Source: Planococcus wigleyi (lineage in GTDB: Bacteria > Bacillota > Bacilli > Bacillales_A > Planococcaceae). Taken from it: DNA of 64,000 nt. Every line of letters starts with the position of its first letter. The stretch's first letter is position 1. The notes beneath the pieces were generated by a model that saw only the letters and a list, made by a program, of their open reading frames with translations, did no database searches and had not been told where the DNA came from. Shown in pieces: positions 49,894 through 61,904 of the stretch. The position numbers were made by a program, and so were the translations under genes. Where the stretch lies: NCBI RefSeq assembly GCF_014836985.1, contig NZ_JACSPU010000001.1, positions 1-64,000 of the forward strand. Direction: 5' to 3'.

Positions 49894-49904
49894 GGAGAAT
49901 TACG

Positions 49905-51970
<2,066 letters not shown>

Positions 51971-51976
51971 GTGACT

Positions 51977-52002
51977 AACCGCCTACTTCAGGCGGTTTTT
52001 TT
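51977..52002 (+). terminator. Terminator of mcc operon
   Basis: Stem AACCGCC/GGCGGTT with a TACTTCA loop and T run. Confidence 0.9.
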
Positions 52003-52176
52003 ATGTTCTTTTAAAGTTATTGAAACCATATGGACTAGTTGGATGTCAGAAAAAACAACCATATTACCTGAAATTTCGTAACTCGAAATACATCTTATAG
52101 CCTATTCTTCTGACTATTCTGTCATGGTAAGATTTTCAAAGAAATAATATTCTGACAGTTCGGAAGGGGATTCAAC

Positions 52177-54291
52177 ATGAAAAACAGCAAATGGGTATCG
52201 ATCTTATCGGCTAGTGCGTTAACCCTATCTTTATTCGCGCCAGCAGCTGCAGCGGCACCGACCGAAGCAGTGCCATCAGTAAACGACTGGAACAGCGAAC
52301 GATACGGGGATCGGATCGATATCGACCAAAGCTTGAATGATTTAACGCAGGATGAAAATTTCAAAAAAGAAGCGGATAAAAAGATAAAGGCGCAGGCTGA
52401 TGAAGTGGCAGGCGGAGAGTCTGATTCAAAAGCAGACAGCGCATTTACAGAAGACCATGGAACGAAATTATTCCTGGACCGCAACTTAAGCTTTAAAGAA
52501 TTTACTTTGCGCAGCATTGGCGACAATGTGGAAATCTGGGTAGCCAATGATTTGGCTTATGGACCGAACAACCCAAAACCAGCCGATGTGGTAACACAAG
52601 CGCAGGTGGATAAATTACGTGCTGAATTCGACAGCAATATCTATCCGGTAGCGACGGATTTCTTTGGAACACCGGACCAATTGGACGGATCAAAGGCTAC
52701 TGTTCCAGGTATAGTAGGACTACCTGATGACTATTACGAAGGATCTGACAAAGTCATCATGCTGGTCGATAATGTCCAGGATGAAGGCTGGAACAACCCA
52801 AGCTACCCATTCTTTGTTGCCGGCTTCTTCTGGCAAACACTTGAAAACTATACAGACCGCAACATCATCACCATCGATACGAATTCATGGGAAACGCGTT
52901 TGGAGAGCACATTCTTCGGCACAACCATCCATGAGTTGCAGCATTTGATCCAAGCCGATAACGATGGCGCTGAGGAAACTTGGTTGAACGAAGGCATGTC
53001 GACATTCTCTGAATTCCTGGGCGGTTATGGCCATGGAGAAGGATCGATCAACTTCTATTTGGATCACCCGGAAAACTCATTGGTCAACTGGGATGAGCAT
53101 GGAACAGCAGCGACTGGCCCGGAAACAATTGCGGATTATGGCCAGGTCTACTTGTTCACTCTTTATATGTACGACAAGTTTGGACAGGAATTTATTCGTG
53201 AGTTGGCAACAGATGGCGACAGCCAAGGGATGGCAAGCGTCGACAAAGTGCTGAAAGATTATGGCACTGGTAAAACATTCACGGAAGTCTACCAGAATTT
53301 CATGACGGCATTGACGTTGGACAATTCGGATGTCAGCAGCGACTACAATATCGACAGCATTGACCTTCGTAAACTGCCAGTTGGCACTGCAGATGAGGTA
53401 AGAGGCAAAACTGTAGATTTTGAAAAAGCGAAAACATTTGAAAAAGAAGGCGTTCCGGCATGGGGCGGCGACTTTAAAGAGTTCAATTTCGGCAAAGATG
53501 TCCGCGGCCTGGAATTTGACGGCGTCGACTTCCTGCCATTGCAATGGCAAACTGTAGCAGATCCAAAAGGGTCTGGTGCACAAGTATTGCATGCAAATAA
53601 CGGAGACGAAGCAGATCAGGAATTGATCTTTGGAGCAACAGTGCCTGCTGCCAACGCGGCTTTGACGTTCGAGCATTACTACGATATTGAAGAGCAATGG
53701 GATTTCGGCATGGTTCAAGTATCGACTGACAATGGTGATACATGGACTTCGCTTGAAAACGCCAATACGCGCAGTGACGTAGTGGCAGAAGGCTACCCGA
53801 CCATCAAGGAAAACGTACCTGGCTTCACGGGAACAAATGGCGACTGGGCAACAGAAACATTTGACTTGTCGGCTTACGCAGGAAAAGATGTCCTGGTTTC
53901 ATTCCGTAACTTGACTGACTGGGGTTCCAACAACCCAGGCTGGTTCATCAAGAACATTAAATTAGGTGATTTCTCGGCTGACGGCACGTCAACGGATGTT
54001 TTCCAGTCATTGGGGCAGTTGAAAGGTGACTACGTCAACTTTACAACAACATTCATCCAAACCAAGAAAAATGGCAAAGAACGCGTCTTCCACGTAGATC
54101 CGTATAACGTGACGGAGAAACAAGCCTTGGATCTTCAACAAGTTCTCCGTGAAGGCAATGTGAAAATGATCACTTCTTATGCTGCTGAAGAAGGGCAAAA
54201 AGAAGCGAAAGAATTCACTTATGAAGTCGTCTACAAAAAGGACAACCCGAACAAAGGCAAAGGCAAGAACAACGGAAAAGGCAATAAATAA
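52177..54291 (+). CDS. Secreted zinc metalloprotease with MAM/jelly-roll-like domain
   Basis: A 704-aa exported protein. The signal peptide ends near APAAAAA and a propeptide-like acidic region follows to about 85. The catalytic zinc motif is HELQHLIQADNDGAEETWLNEGMSTFSE in two parts: HELQH (HExxH) with the third ligand Glu in NEGMSTF. The C-terminal half has a beta-sandwich region (FEHYYDIEEQWDFGMVQVS, WFIKNIKLGDF) like that of immune inhibitor A-type proteases, and ends with a Gly/Lys/Asn-rich tail. It is an M6/M30-like extracellular protease, substrate unknown. Monocistronic. Confidence 0.85.
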   Translation: MKNSKWVSILSASALTLSLFAPAAAAAPTEAVPSVNDWNSERYGDRIDIDQSLNDLTQDENFKKEADKKIKAQADEVAGGESDSKADSAFTEDHGTKLFLDRNLSFKEFTLRSIGDNVEIWVANDLAYGPNNPKPADVVTQAQVDKLRAEFDSNIYPVATDFFGTPDQLDGSKATVPGIVGLPDDYYEGSDKVIMLVDNVQDEGWNNPSYPFFVAGFFWQTLENYTDRNIITIDTNSWETRLESTFFGTTIHELQHLIQADNDGAEETWLNEGMSTFSEFLGGYGHGEGSINFYLDHPENSLVNWDEHGTAATGPETIADYGQVYLFTLYMYDKFGQEFIRELATDGDSQGMASVDKVLKDYGTGKTFTEVYQNFMTALTLDNSDVSSDYNIDSIDLRKLPVGTADEVRGKTVDFEKAKTFEKEGVPAWGGDFKEFNFGKDVRGLEFDGVDFLPLQWQTVADPKGSGAQVLHANNGDEADQELIFGATVPAANAALTFEHYYDIEEQWDFGMVQVSTDNGDTWTSLENANTRSDVVAEGYPTIKENVPGFTGTNGDWATETFDLSAYAGKDVLVSFRNLTDWGSNNPGWFIKNIKLGDFSADGTSTDVFQSLGQLKGDYVNFTTTFIQTKKNGKERVFHVDPYNVTEKQALDLQQVLREGNVKMITSYAAEEGQKEAKEFTYEVVYKKDNPNKGKGKNNGKGNK

Positions 54292-54294
54292 GGC

Positions 54295-54318
54295 AAAAGC
54301 GGACCTCGGTCCGCTTTT
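54295..54318 (+). terminator. Terminator
   Basis: Stem AAAAGCGGACC/GGTCCGCTTTT with a 2-nt loop and T run. Confidence 0.88.
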
Positions 54319-54384
54319 TCTTTTGGAGAAAATGCCCCTTATGGTAAGATGGAAACTGAGATTGTTTGTGAAAGGAAGAGGACA

Positions 54385-55575
54385 TTGTCGAAAAAATTAG
54401 ATGCATTTTTAGATGAGAACTTAACAGAATTAAAAGAGCAGGGCCTCTATAATGAAATCGATCCGGTTGAAGGACCGAACGGCGCGATCATCAAAGTGCG
54501 CGGCAAGGAACTGATCAACCTTTCTTCAAATAACTACTTGGGGCTTGCGACCAACGAAGACTTGAAGCAAGTGGCAAAAGACGCCATCGACAAATACGGT
54601 GTCGGCGCAGGGGCAGTCCGTACAATCAACGGAACGTTGGATCTGCATGTGAAGTTGGAAGAAAAGTTAGCTGAATTCAAAGGTACAGAAGCGGCTATTT
54701 CTTATCAATCCGGCTTTAATTGCAACATGGCGGCCATTTCAGCTGTCATGGACAAGAACGATGCGATTCTTTCTGACCAGTTGAACCATGCATCCATCAT
54801 CGATGGCTGCCGCTTGTCGAAAGCGAAAATCATCGCATTTAAGCACTCGGATATGGAAGACCTTCGCCTGAAAGCGAAAGAAGCGACTGAATCCGGCCTT
54901 TACAATAAAGTCATGGTCATCACAGATGGTGTCTTTTCGATGGATGGCGATATTGCCAAGCTTCCGGAAATTGTAGAAATCGCCAAAGAATTCGACTTGA
55001 TCACATACGTGGATGATGCGCACGGTTCAGGCGTTACCGGCAAAGGGAAAGGCACCGTGAAGCATTTCGGCCTTGAAAAAGAAATCGATATGCAAATGGG
55101 TACTTTATCCAAAGCAGTCGGCGTTGTCGGCGGTTATGTGGCCGGCAAGAAAAATCTGATTGACTGGTTGAAAGTTCGTTCACGTCCATTCTTGTTCTCG
55201 ACAGCGGTGACTCCAGGCGACGTTGCAGCTATCACAGCGGCAGTCCAAATGATCATCGACTCAACGGAATTGCACGATAAATTGTGGGACAATGGCGATT
55301 ACTTGAAAAAAGGCCTGGATAAACTAGGCTTCGATATCGGCCATTCAGAAACACCGATCACTCCTTGCATCATCGGCGACGAAAAGTTGACGCAGGAATT
55401 CTCGAAGCGTTTGTTCGAAGAAGGCGTCTACGCGAAATCAATCGTCTTCCCAACGGTTCCAAAAGGCACTGGACGCGTCCGCAACATGCCGACAGCTGCC
55501 CATACGAAAGAAATGTTGGATGAAGCCATTGCCACTTACGAAAAAGTCGGCAAAGAATTAGGCGTCATCAACTAA
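54385..55575 (+). CDS. kbl: 2-amino-3-ketobutyrate CoA ligase (glycine C-acetyltransferase)
   Basis: PLP-dependent alpha-oxoamine synthase, 396 aa, converting 2-amino-3-ketobutyrate and CoA to glycine and acetyl-CoA. The PLP Lys is in [12 protein letters not shown]; other motifs are [38 protein letters not shown] and YVDDAHGSG. The TTG at 54385 is the start because AGGAAGAGG lies just upstream; the ATG at 54349 overlaps the leader. Its pathway partner, an SDR-type threonine dehydrogenase, lies 5.3 kb downstream in the same direction. Confidence 0.92.
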   Translation: MSKKLDAFLDENLTELKEQGLYNEIDPVEGPNGAIIKVRGKELINLSSNNYLGLATNEDLKQVAKDAIDKYGVGAGAVRTINGTLDLHVKLEEKLAEFKGTEAAISYQSGFNCNMAAISAVMDKNDAILSDQLNHASIIDGCRLSKAKIIAFKHSDMEDLRLKAKEATESGLYNKVMVITDGVFSMDGDIAKLPEIVEIAKEFDLITYVDDAHGSGVTGKGKGTVKHFGLEKEIDMQMGTLSKAVGVVGGYVAGKKNLIDWLKVRSRPFLFSTAVTPGDVAAITAAVQMIIDSTELHDKLWDNGDYLKKGLDKLGFDIGHSETPITPCIIGDEKLTQEFSKRLFEEGVYAKSIVFPTVPKGTGRVRNMPTAAHTKEMLDEAIATYEKVGKELGVIN

Positions 55576-55582
55576 AACACGA

Positions 55583-55618
55583 AAACACGCCCGGCTTTAT
55601 GCTGCCGGGCGTGTTTTT
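55583..55618. terminator. Terminator
   Basis: Stem AAACACGCCCGGC/GCCGGGCGTGTTT with an 8-nt loop and T-rich tail, between convergent genes. Confidence 0.9.
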
Positions 55619-55636
55619 ATTTCCAGATATAGGATA

Positions 55637-55727
55637 TACAGTCCTGGTTGGGTGAAATACAGTCCAAATTGGCGAAGCACTGTCGAAATCAGCTTACTTA
55701 CTGTCCAAAACAGGCACAATACTGTCC
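55637..55727. repeat. 21-bp-period repeat array at 3' end of M20 gene
   Basis: Five copies of a TAC(A/T)GTCC core have their TAC/CAC triplets ending at 55639, 55660, 55680, 55701 and 55722: spacings 21, 20, 21, 21. Two copies lie in the last codons of the minus-strand amidohydrolase, giving LDSIVPV-LDSK, and the stop falls between copies. On that transcript the core reads GGACAGTA or GGACTGTA. Confidence 0.88.
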
Positions 55728-56899
55728 AACGCCAATTTCTGCTCCTCAAAATAAATCGCAGCGAACATTTCCGCTGTTACCAGCATAGCGGTTTCATTAA
55801 AATCGAAGTTTTCATGGTGATGCGGGTAAACAGCCTGTTCATCATCCATTTTCGCGCCGACAAAGAAATAGGCGCCGGGTTTGGCCTGTGTAAAATAAGT
55901 GAAATCTTCGACCGGCATGACCGGATCGATTTCCACCACATTTTCAACTCCCAATACTTCACGGCCGGCAATGCGGACACGATCGGTTTCAGCTGAATGG
56001 TTCCAAAGAGAATCGTAGCCATTTTCGATGATCACTTCTGCGGTGGCGCCCATGGCGATGGCGACGTTCTCGACAACGGTCCGAAGGCGCTGGCTGGCGA
56101 GCGCGCGGAGTTCGGGATCGAATACGCGAATTGTGCCTTCCAGCACTGCTTTGCTCGAAATGACGTTATCGGCATCGCCGGCATGGAATTTGCCGATTGA
56201 GACGACCAGTTCTTTCAATGGATCGGCATTGCGGCTGACGATGGACTGCAAAGCAACCATGATATGGCTCGCTGCCAAAATCGGATCGACGCCGTTGTGC
56301 GGTTCTGCCCCGTGTGTTCCGGAACCGTGGACGATAATTTTGACGGTATCTTCAGAAGCCTGAAGGAATCCGTCGCGCACATAAATCCGGCCGCTGTCCA
56401 TCTTGCTTTGCAGGTGAGCACCGTAGACCGCATCGACGCCGTCCAGGCAGCCATCTTCAATCATGGCGCGTGCACCGCCTGGCGATAGTTCCTCGCCGAA
56501 TTGATGGATCAAGACAATTGTGCCCGGCAGTTCTTCCTGAATGGCCACCATCGTTTTGGCGAAGCCCAGCAAAGCGGCAGTATGGCCATCATGGCCGCAG
56601 GCGTGCATCACACCCGGAACCGTGGACTTATAAGAAACGTCTTTTTGGTCATCGATCGGCAAAGCATCGAAATCTGCACGGAATGCAATCGTTTTGCCAG
56701 GCTTTCCGCCGCGGATCGTCCCGACAACACCACGTCCGCCAACGTCCCGGCGAACTTCTATACCCAATTTTTCCAAACGATCCGCAATAAAAGCGGGCGT
56801 GGCGATTTCTTGATGCGACAATTCGGGGTGCATATGCAAATATCTTCGGGTCTCCACCATTTCGCCGTAGAGCGACCGGATCTGTTCAGTTAACGTCAT
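55694..56899 (-). CDS. M20D amidohydrolase
   Basis: Metal-dependent N-acyl-amino-acid amidohydrolase, 401 aa, of the group containing N-acetyl-diaminopimelate deacetylase, hippurate hydrolase and IAA-amino acid hydrolase. Metal ligands are in HACGHDGHTA, FGEELSPGGA and AHLQSKM, with the late His of PHHHENFDFNE. The last eleven residues (LDSIVPVLDSK) derive from the repeat array. Divergent from the dipeptide epimerase gene with 100 bp between, suggesting a shared role in peptide or murein recycling. Confidence 0.88.
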   Translation of the reverse strand: MTLTEQIRSLYGEMVETRRYLHMHPELSHQEIATPAFIADRLEKLGIEVRRDVGGRGVVGTIRGGKPGKTIAFRADFDALPIDDQKDVSYKSTVPGVMHACGHDGHTAALLGFAKTMVAIQEELPGTIVLIHQFGEELSPGGARAMIEDGCLDGVDAVYGAHLQSKMDSGRIYVRDGFLQASEDTVKIIVHGSGTHGAEPHNGVDPILAASHIMVALQSIVSRNADPLKELVVSIGKFHAGDADNVISSKAVLEGTIRVFDPELRALASQRLRTVVENVAIAMGATAEVIIENGYDSLWNHSAETDRVRIAGREVLGVENVVEIDPVMPVEDFTYFTQAKPGAYFFVGAKMDDEQAVYPHHHENFDFNETAMLVTAEMFAAIYFEEQKLALDSIVPVLDSK

Positions 56900-56999
56900 T
56901 TGTCAAAACTCCTTTGTGATGAAAATAAAATACCATTCATTCACGAATTTCACTATAGTAGTAAGTATACAATAAGTTAAATTTAATGGAGGCTGTCAA

Positions 57000-58115
57000 A
57001 TGAAAATCACAAAAGCGTCATTGCATGCGGTCAGATTTCCACTCAACGAACCATTCATCATTTCCTATGCGACGTACCCGGATATGCCGGCATTGATTCT
57101 AGTACTGGAAACCGACAATGGATTGGTTGGATACGGAGAAGCCGTTCCGGATGAACATGTAACTGGAGAATATTTCACGGCTGCTTTTGAGGTGTTGAAA
57201 GAACTGTTCCTGCCGGCCATTATTGGCATGAACCCGTTCGACATCGAATCGATTCATTCAAAAATGAACGCATTGATGGCACGGAACCCTGCAGCCAAAG
57301 CTGCTGTGGATATTGCCTGCTACGACTTGATGGGCAAGGCGGCCGGCCAACCAGTATACAACTTGATCGGCGGACAGGCGGCGGAACATCTTGATTACCC
57401 GAAAGTGCTCAGCATTGAAGCACCTGAAATCATGGCGGAAAAAGCCAAGAAAGCTGTTGAAATGGGCTATGCGTCCCTTAAACTGAAAGTAGGGAAAGGG
57501 CAGGCGCAGGAAGATGTGGACCGGATTTTGGCAGTTCGTGAAGCGGTCGGCAAGGACATGCCGATCCGCGTGGATGTCAATCAAGGGTGGAAGTCCTCAG
57601 GGATAGCGGTTGCAGCCATTAAACAGCTCGAAGGAGCGAACATTGCCTGGATCGAACAGCCGATCCGCATGGGCGACATTCGCGGATTGGCCGAAGTCCG
57701 TTCGAAGACCGCTGTACCGATCATGGCAGACGAAAGCCTTCAGTCAATGGAAGACCTCTTGGAAATCATCCGCTTGCAGGCGGCAGACGTCGTCAATATC
57801 AAGCTGATGAAATGTGCGGGCATTTTCCATGCGGCCCAAATGGCGAAAACCGCTGAAGCAGCGGGCATGAAGTGCCAAATCGGCTCCATGGTGGAATCAT
57901 CTATTGGATCGGCTGCAGGCTATCATGTAGCCATGGCACGCATCAATATTGAAAGCACAGAACTGACGGGACCGCTGCTGTTCAGCGAGGAAATCGGTGA
58001 TTTGACTTATAAGCATCCGTACGTTTTATTGTCCGGCAAGCCGGGATTGGGTGTAGAAGTGGATCCGGCACAATTGGAAAAACTGACGGTCAAGAAATGG
58101 ACTGTAGAAAAATAA
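57000..58115 (+). CDS. Dipeptide epimerase (L-Ala-D/L-Glu type)
   Basis: Enolase-superfamily epimerase of the muconate-lactonising subgroup, 371 aa. The catalytic Lys pair is in SLKLKVGKG (KxK) and the opposite Lys in VNIKLMKCAG. Metal ligands are Asp in RVDVNQGW, Glu in WIEQPIR and Asp in MADESLQS. It most resembles L-Ala-D/L-Glu epimerase (YkfB), which recycles murein peptides to L-Ala-L-Glu. Divergent from the M20 gene. AATGGAGG precedes the ATG. Confidence 0.88.
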   Translation: MKITKASLHAVRFPLNEPFIISYATYPDMPALILVLETDNGLVGYGEAVPDEHVTGEYFTAAFEVLKELFLPAIIGMNPFDIESIHSKMNALMARNPAAKAAVDIACYDLMGKAAGQPVYNLIGGQAAEHLDYPKVLSIEAPEIMAEKAKKAVEMGYASLKLKVGKGQAQEDVDRILAVREAVGKDMPIRVDVNQGWKSSGIAVAAIKQLEGANIAWIEQPIRMGDIRGLAEVRSKTAVPIMADESLQSMEDLLEIIRLQAADVVNIKLMKCAGIFHAAQMAKTAEAAGMKCQIGSMVESSIGSAAGYHVAMARINIESTELTGPLLFSEEIGDLTYKHPYVLLSGKPGLGVEVDPAQLEKLTVKKWTVEK

Positions 58116-58119
58116 ACAT

Positions 58120-58155
58120 AAAAAACTCGCGGGCCCATTGGGTCCGCGAGTTTTT
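58120..58155. terminator. Bidirectional terminator
   Basis: Stem AAAAACTCGCGG/CCGCGAGTTTTT with GC-rich loop (GCCCATTGGGT) between convergent genes. Confidence 0.9.
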
Positions 58156-58903
58156 AGATGACATCCGTTTTCTGGATCAAACTTAAGAAACGTTTTGTCC
58201 GTTCTTCTGTCGGATGATTGAAAATGTCTTCGGGTTTGCCGCGTTCGATGATGCGGCCTTCGTCCATGAACAGCACTTCGTCCGCGACGCCCTTGGCAAA
58301 GCGCATTTCATGTGTCACTACAACCATCGTCATGCCTTCAGCGGCCAAGTCTTTCATGACCTGCAGTACTTCGCCGACCAGTTCGGGGTCGAGCGCGGAA
58401 GTCGGTTCATCAAAGAGCATCACTTTGGGTTCAAGTGCCAACGCACGGGCGATGCCGACACGTTGTTGTTGCCCCCCGCTTAGCTGGAATGGGTAGTCGT
58501 TGATCTTTTCGCCGAGGCCGACTTTCGTCAGCAGCTGCTCGGCTTTTTTTCGGGCCAGCTTTTTATCCTGCTTCTGGACAGTAATGGGTCCTTCCATGAC
58601 ATTTTCAAGAGCGGTCATGTGAGGGAATAGGTTGTAGTGCTGGAAGACCATGGCCGACTGCTTGCGAAAAGCCATAATCTGCTTTTTCGACAAAGGTTTG
58701 GAGAAGTCGGCGGTCTGTTCGTCGATCGTTACAGAACCGGAAGTGGGTGTTTCTAATGTATTGAGGCAACGGAGAAATGTCGTTTTACCTGAACCGGATG
58801 GGCCGATAACTACAATTGCCTGGCCTTTTTGGACATCTGCATCAATGCCTTTCAATACTTCGAGGTCACCGAACTTTTTATGCAAATTTTTGATTGAAAT
58901 CAT
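58154..58903 (-). CDS. Cystine-type amino-acid ABC transporter, ATPase
   Basis: A 249-aa ABC ATPase of the polar amino acid family. Walker [10 protein letters not shown], signature LSGGQQQR, Walker [13 protein letters not shown] and the H-loop [13 protein letters not shown] are intact. It is the last gene of a three-gene importer operon (binding protein, permease, ATPase). The cystine assignment comes from the binding protein. Confidence 0.88.
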   Translation of the reverse strand: MISIKNLHKKFGDLEVLKGIDADVQKGQAIVVIGPSGSGKTTFLRCLNTLETPTSGSVTIDEQTADFSKPLSKKQIMAFRKQSAMVFQHYNLFPHMTALENVMEGPITVQKQDKKLARKKAEQLLTKVGLGEKINDYPFQLSGGQQQRVGIARALALEPKVMLFDEPTSALDPELVGEVLQVMKDLAAEGMTMVVVTHEMRFAKGVADEVLFMDEGRIIERGKPEDIFNHPTEERTKRFLSLIQKTDVI

Positions 58904-58939
58904 ATCGGACTCCTTACTGCAATCAGTGAACTGCTTGTA

Positions 58940-59641
58940 TTATCGGGAAACGTAGCGGTCAAAGCGATGTTCAAGCCGTCCTTGGACCAGCGACAAGGCA
59001 AAGCAGATGACCCAGTAAAGCAATGCCGCCTGCCCGTACAGCAGCAGGAACTCGTAGTTGGTTGCGGCGATTTGCTGGGCGACCCTGAACATCTCGGTAA
59101 CCAAAATCAGCGATGCCAGTGACGTATCTTTGATCAAGCTGATAAACGTATTGGACAAGGGCGGCAATGAAACACGTGACGCCTGAGGCAAAATAACGCG
59201 GCGCAATGATTGTGTATAGGACATGCCGATCGTGTCGGCTGCCTCCCATTGGCCTTTTGGAATCGACAGGATCGCTGCCCGGATCACTTCGGAAGCATAA
59301 GCTCCGACGTTCAGGGAGAAGCCGATCACTGCCGCAGGAAACGGATCGATGGTGATGCCGAGTGTGGGCAATCCGTAAAACAGGATGAATAATTGAACCA
59401 ATAAAGGCGTACCGCGTATGATCGATACGTAAACACGGGCAATGATCTGGAAAATTTTAACCGTCGAAATCCGCGCCAAAGCAGTCAAGATCGCCAAAAT
59501 CAATCCAAAAATGAAGGAGATGATCGACAAAGGCAACGTGAATTGCAGCGTGGCTTCGATTAATGGAAGAAATGAGGATTGCGCAATATCCACAAGCCGT
59601 TCCATTCTGACCGGATCTGAGAAAATACTATTCAAGTACAT
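58940..59641 (-). CDS. Cystine-type amino-acid ABC transporter, permease
   Basis: A 233-aa HisM/TcyB-type permease with five helices. Family marks are [13 protein letters not shown] and the EAA loop [25 protein letters not shown]. The ATG at 59641 lies inside the 3' end of the binding protein gene (14-bp overlap); an ATG at 59605 is an alternative start. The overlap suggests coupling to the binding protein. Confidence 0.86.
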   Translation of the reverse strand: MYLNSIFSDPVRMERLVDIAQSSFLPLIEATLQFTLPLSIISFIFGLILAILTALARISTVKIFQIIARVYVSIIRGTPLLVQLFILFYGLPTLGITIDPFPAAVIGFSLNVGAYASEVIRAAILSIPKGQWEAADTIGMSYTQSLRRVILPQASRVSLPPLSNTFISLIKDTSLASLILVTEMFRVAQQIAATNYEFLLLYGQAALLYWVICFALSLVQGRLEHRFDRYVSR

Positions 59642-60455
59642 TTTCACCAAACCATTTTTCGGAAATTTCATCGTACGTGCCGTCTTCGATCATATCAGCC
59701 AACGCTTTATTCGCTTCATCCACAATTGCGCCACTGTCTTTTCTGAACAATAATGCACTTTGTGCAGCATCTCCGGATTCATCGACAACTTTCACTTTTG
59801 CATCCGGGCGCTGTTTCAGGAAATCCAAAACGGTCAAGTTATCATTGACGGTCGCATCAACGCGGCCGGAATTCAGTAATTCAATCGCTTGGTTAAACCC
59901 TTCGACGCCTTCAAGTTCCGCGCCGTAAGAAGTGGCTGTTTCAGCATAGTTGCTTGTCAATGACTGTGCAGACAGTTTGCCTTCCAAGTCTTCAAAACTT
60001 TGAATCTCTGTGTTGTCTTCAGCAACTACCAAAACTGCAGTAGAAGTGATGTACGGATCTGAAAACTCATAGCTTTCCTGGCGTTCGGGATTGATCCCGA
60101 CCTGGTTGGCGACCATATCAAAACGGCCCGCATCCAATCCTGCAAACATGGCATCCCATTGGGTTTCAAGGAATTCAGCTTCCACACCCAGGCGCTCAGC
60201 GATTTCGCGTGCAATCTCAACATCAAAACCAGTCAATTCTCCGGAAGCGTCATGGAAAGTGAACGGAGGGTAAGTTCCTTCCGTACCAATGACCAATGTT
60301 CCTTCTTCCTTGACCTTAGCCAGGACATCTTCTCCGGATCCGCCGTTGTCCGCCGCATCATCCGTCGTCGGGTCTTCTTCAGGGGATCCACCGCCACAGG
60401 CAGCTAAAACCAACATTGCTAGAACTAATAAAAACGCCAAACTGAATTTCTTCAT
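59628..60455 (-). CDS. Cystine-type ABC transporter, substrate-binding lipoprotein
   Basis: A 275-aa lipoprotein with signal and lipobox MLVLAACG, a Gly/Asp/Asn linker and a type II periplasmic-binding fold. Amino-acid-binding marks are [28 protein letters not shown] and the cystine-group motif [16 protein letters not shown] with FSDPY. TcyA/TcyK-type proteins bind L-cystine. First gene of the importer operon. Its promoter region carries a perfect dyad next to the -10. Confidence 0.88.
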   Translation of the reverse strand: MKKFSLAFLLVLAMLVLAACGGGSPEEDPTTDDAADNGGSGEDVLAKVKEEGTLVIGTEGTYPPFTFHDASGELTGFDVEIAREIAERLGVEAEFLETQWDAMFAGLDAGRFDMVANQVGINPERQESYEFSDPYITSTAVLVVAEDNTEIQSFEDLEGKLSAQSLTSNYAETATSYGAELEGVEGFNQAIELLNSGRVDATVNDNLTVLDFLKQRPDAKVKVVDESGDAAQSALLFRKDSGAIVDEANKALADMIEDGTYDEISEKWFGENVLE

Positions 60456-60877
60456 GTAAATCTCCTCGTTTCGTTTGTATTTTTTTCCGAAATTCCTTGT
60501 TGGCTTTCATTCCCTTTGATTTTAATCCAAATAAATAAAAGTTCAATAAAGCCATTATAACCAACTGGATTAGTTGGTTTAAGGATTAAAAAAAGGAAAA
60601 TCCGTTATGAAATCCAACAGAAATCCTAGAGCTGATTTATTATAGCATGCCTTCGCAACAGTCTCAAATGAAGTGAACAGCAGAAGATAGCAGTTTTTCA
60701 GCTTTTCTTTTAAATAAAGAAAAGACATTTTCACCAAAGCTTTCCGATAAAGTATTTGTGTTTTTAAAGAGAACAACTTATAATAGCTAGATAATAAAGG
60801 TTTAATTAGCAAGGTTTATAAGATAATTTTTGTTTTTTTACACAGGACAAATGTTTTTCGGAAAAGGAGTGTTGAAA
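60456..60877. other. Divergent regulatory region between cystine importer and tdh
   Basis: No gene seen. From left to right it holds the long (about 100 nt) leader of the importer, its -10 and dyad (60554-60579), a perfect 9-bp A/T dyad CTTTTCTTT/AAAGAAAAG (60702-60724), a TATAAT -10 for tdh (60779-60784) with a poor -35 (TTGTGT 60756-60761), and two AAGGTTTA direct repeats (60797-60804, 60811-60818) in the tdh leader. Confidence 0.6.
60554..60579 (-). promoter_or_regulatory. Importer promoter -10 with adjacent perfect dyad
   Basis: Minus strand TATAAT (60554-60559) directly follows a perfect inverted repeat AACCAACT-AATCC-AGTTGGTT (60559-60579) that fills the -35/-10 spacer; the -35 (TTAAAC or CTTAAA) is weak. 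It is placed like a repressor operator. Confidence 0.65.
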
Positions 60878-61822
60878 ATGGAACGAATTATGATTACAGG
60901 TGCTTTAGGACAGATAGGGTCGGAGCTTGTCGGGAAAATGCGCAGCATCTACGGCAATGACAATGTACTGGCGACGGATATCCGACAATCATCCGACCAG
61001 TCAGGACCTTTTGAAATCTTGGATGTAACCGATGCACAGAGAATGCACGATTTGGCAAAAGACTTTGGAGCGGATACAATGGTCCACATGGCGGCTTTGC
61101 TGTCAGCGACTGCTGAGGAAAAACCTCTTCTTGCCTGGAACTTGAATATGGGCGGACTTGTCAATGCGCTTGAAGCTTCTCGTGAACTCGGCATGCAATT
61201 TTTCACACCCAGTTCCATTGGCGCTTTCGGTCCGTCAACGCCTAAGAAAAACACACCGCAAGACACGTTGCAGCGTCCGACAACTATGTACGGCGTTAAC
61301 AAGGTGGCTGGTGAATTGCTTTGTGACTATTACTATACAAAATTCGGAGTGGACACGCGCGGCGTCCGTTTCCCAGGGCTGATTTCCAACGTAGCTCAGC
61401 CGGGCGGCGGAACGACCGATTACGCAGTCGATATCTATTACAAAGCGATCGAACAAGGCAGCTATACGTCTTACATTGCAGAAGGCACCTACATGGATAT
61501 GATGTATATGCCGGATGCGCTGCAGGCCATTGTTGATTTGATGGAAGCAGACCCAGCCAAATTAATCCACCGAAATGCATTCAATGTAACAGCGATGAGT
61601 TTTGAGCCGGAACAAATTGCCGCTTCCATCCGCAAGCACATTCCTGATTTCAAGATGTCTTATGCGGTCGATCCGATCAGACAGGAAATTGCAGACAGCT
61701 GGCCGGATAACATCGATGCTTCTGCTGCCCAGACCGAATGGGGCTTTAAAGCTTCCTACGATTTGGATGCTATGACATATGATATGCTGGAAAAATTAAA
61801 AAAAAAGCTCCAGCCCGCTTGA
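60878..61822 (+). CDS. tdh: L-threonine 3-dehydrogenase, SDR type
   Basis: Extended short-chain dehydrogenase, 314 aa, of the UDP-galactose-epimerase-like threonine dehydrogenase group, oxidising L-threonine to 2-amino-3-ketobutyrate with NAD+. The coenzyme motif is GALGQIGSE, the Ser/Tyr/Lys active site is in TPSSIGAFG and [11 protein letters not shown], and the substrate loop is [18 protein letters not shown]. The ATG at 60878 has AAAGGAG 8 nt upstream. It works with Kbl, encoded 5.3 kb upstream. A run of nine A near the end could be slippage-prone but would affect only the last few residues. Confidence 0.88.
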   Translation: MERIMITGALGQIGSELVGKMRSIYGNDNVLATDIRQSSDQSGPFEILDVTDAQRMHDLAKDFGADTMVHMAALLSATAEEKPLLAWNLNMGGLVNALEASRELGMQFFTPSSIGAFGPSTPKKNTPQDTLQRPTTMYGVNKVAGELLCDYYYTKFGVDTRGVRFPGLISNVAQPGGGTTDYAVDIYYKAIEQGSYTSYIAEGTYMDMMYMPDALQAIVDLMEADPAKLIHRNAFNVTAMSFEPEQIAASIRKHIPDFKMSYAVDPIRQEIADSWPDNIDASAAQTEWGFKASYDLDAMTYDMLEKLKKKLQPA

Positions 61823-61845
61823 GTGAATTTCATTAAATGAACAAT

Positions 61846-61889
61846 AAGAAACGCCATCCGCAGTCTAATCTGCGGATGGCGTTTCTTTT
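61846..61889. terminator. Bidirectional terminator
   Basis: Perfect 18-bp stem AAGAAACGCCATCCGCAG with its complement, loop TCTAAT. Confidence 0.93.
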
Positions 61890-61904
61890 CGTTTTTTTAT
61901 TTGA

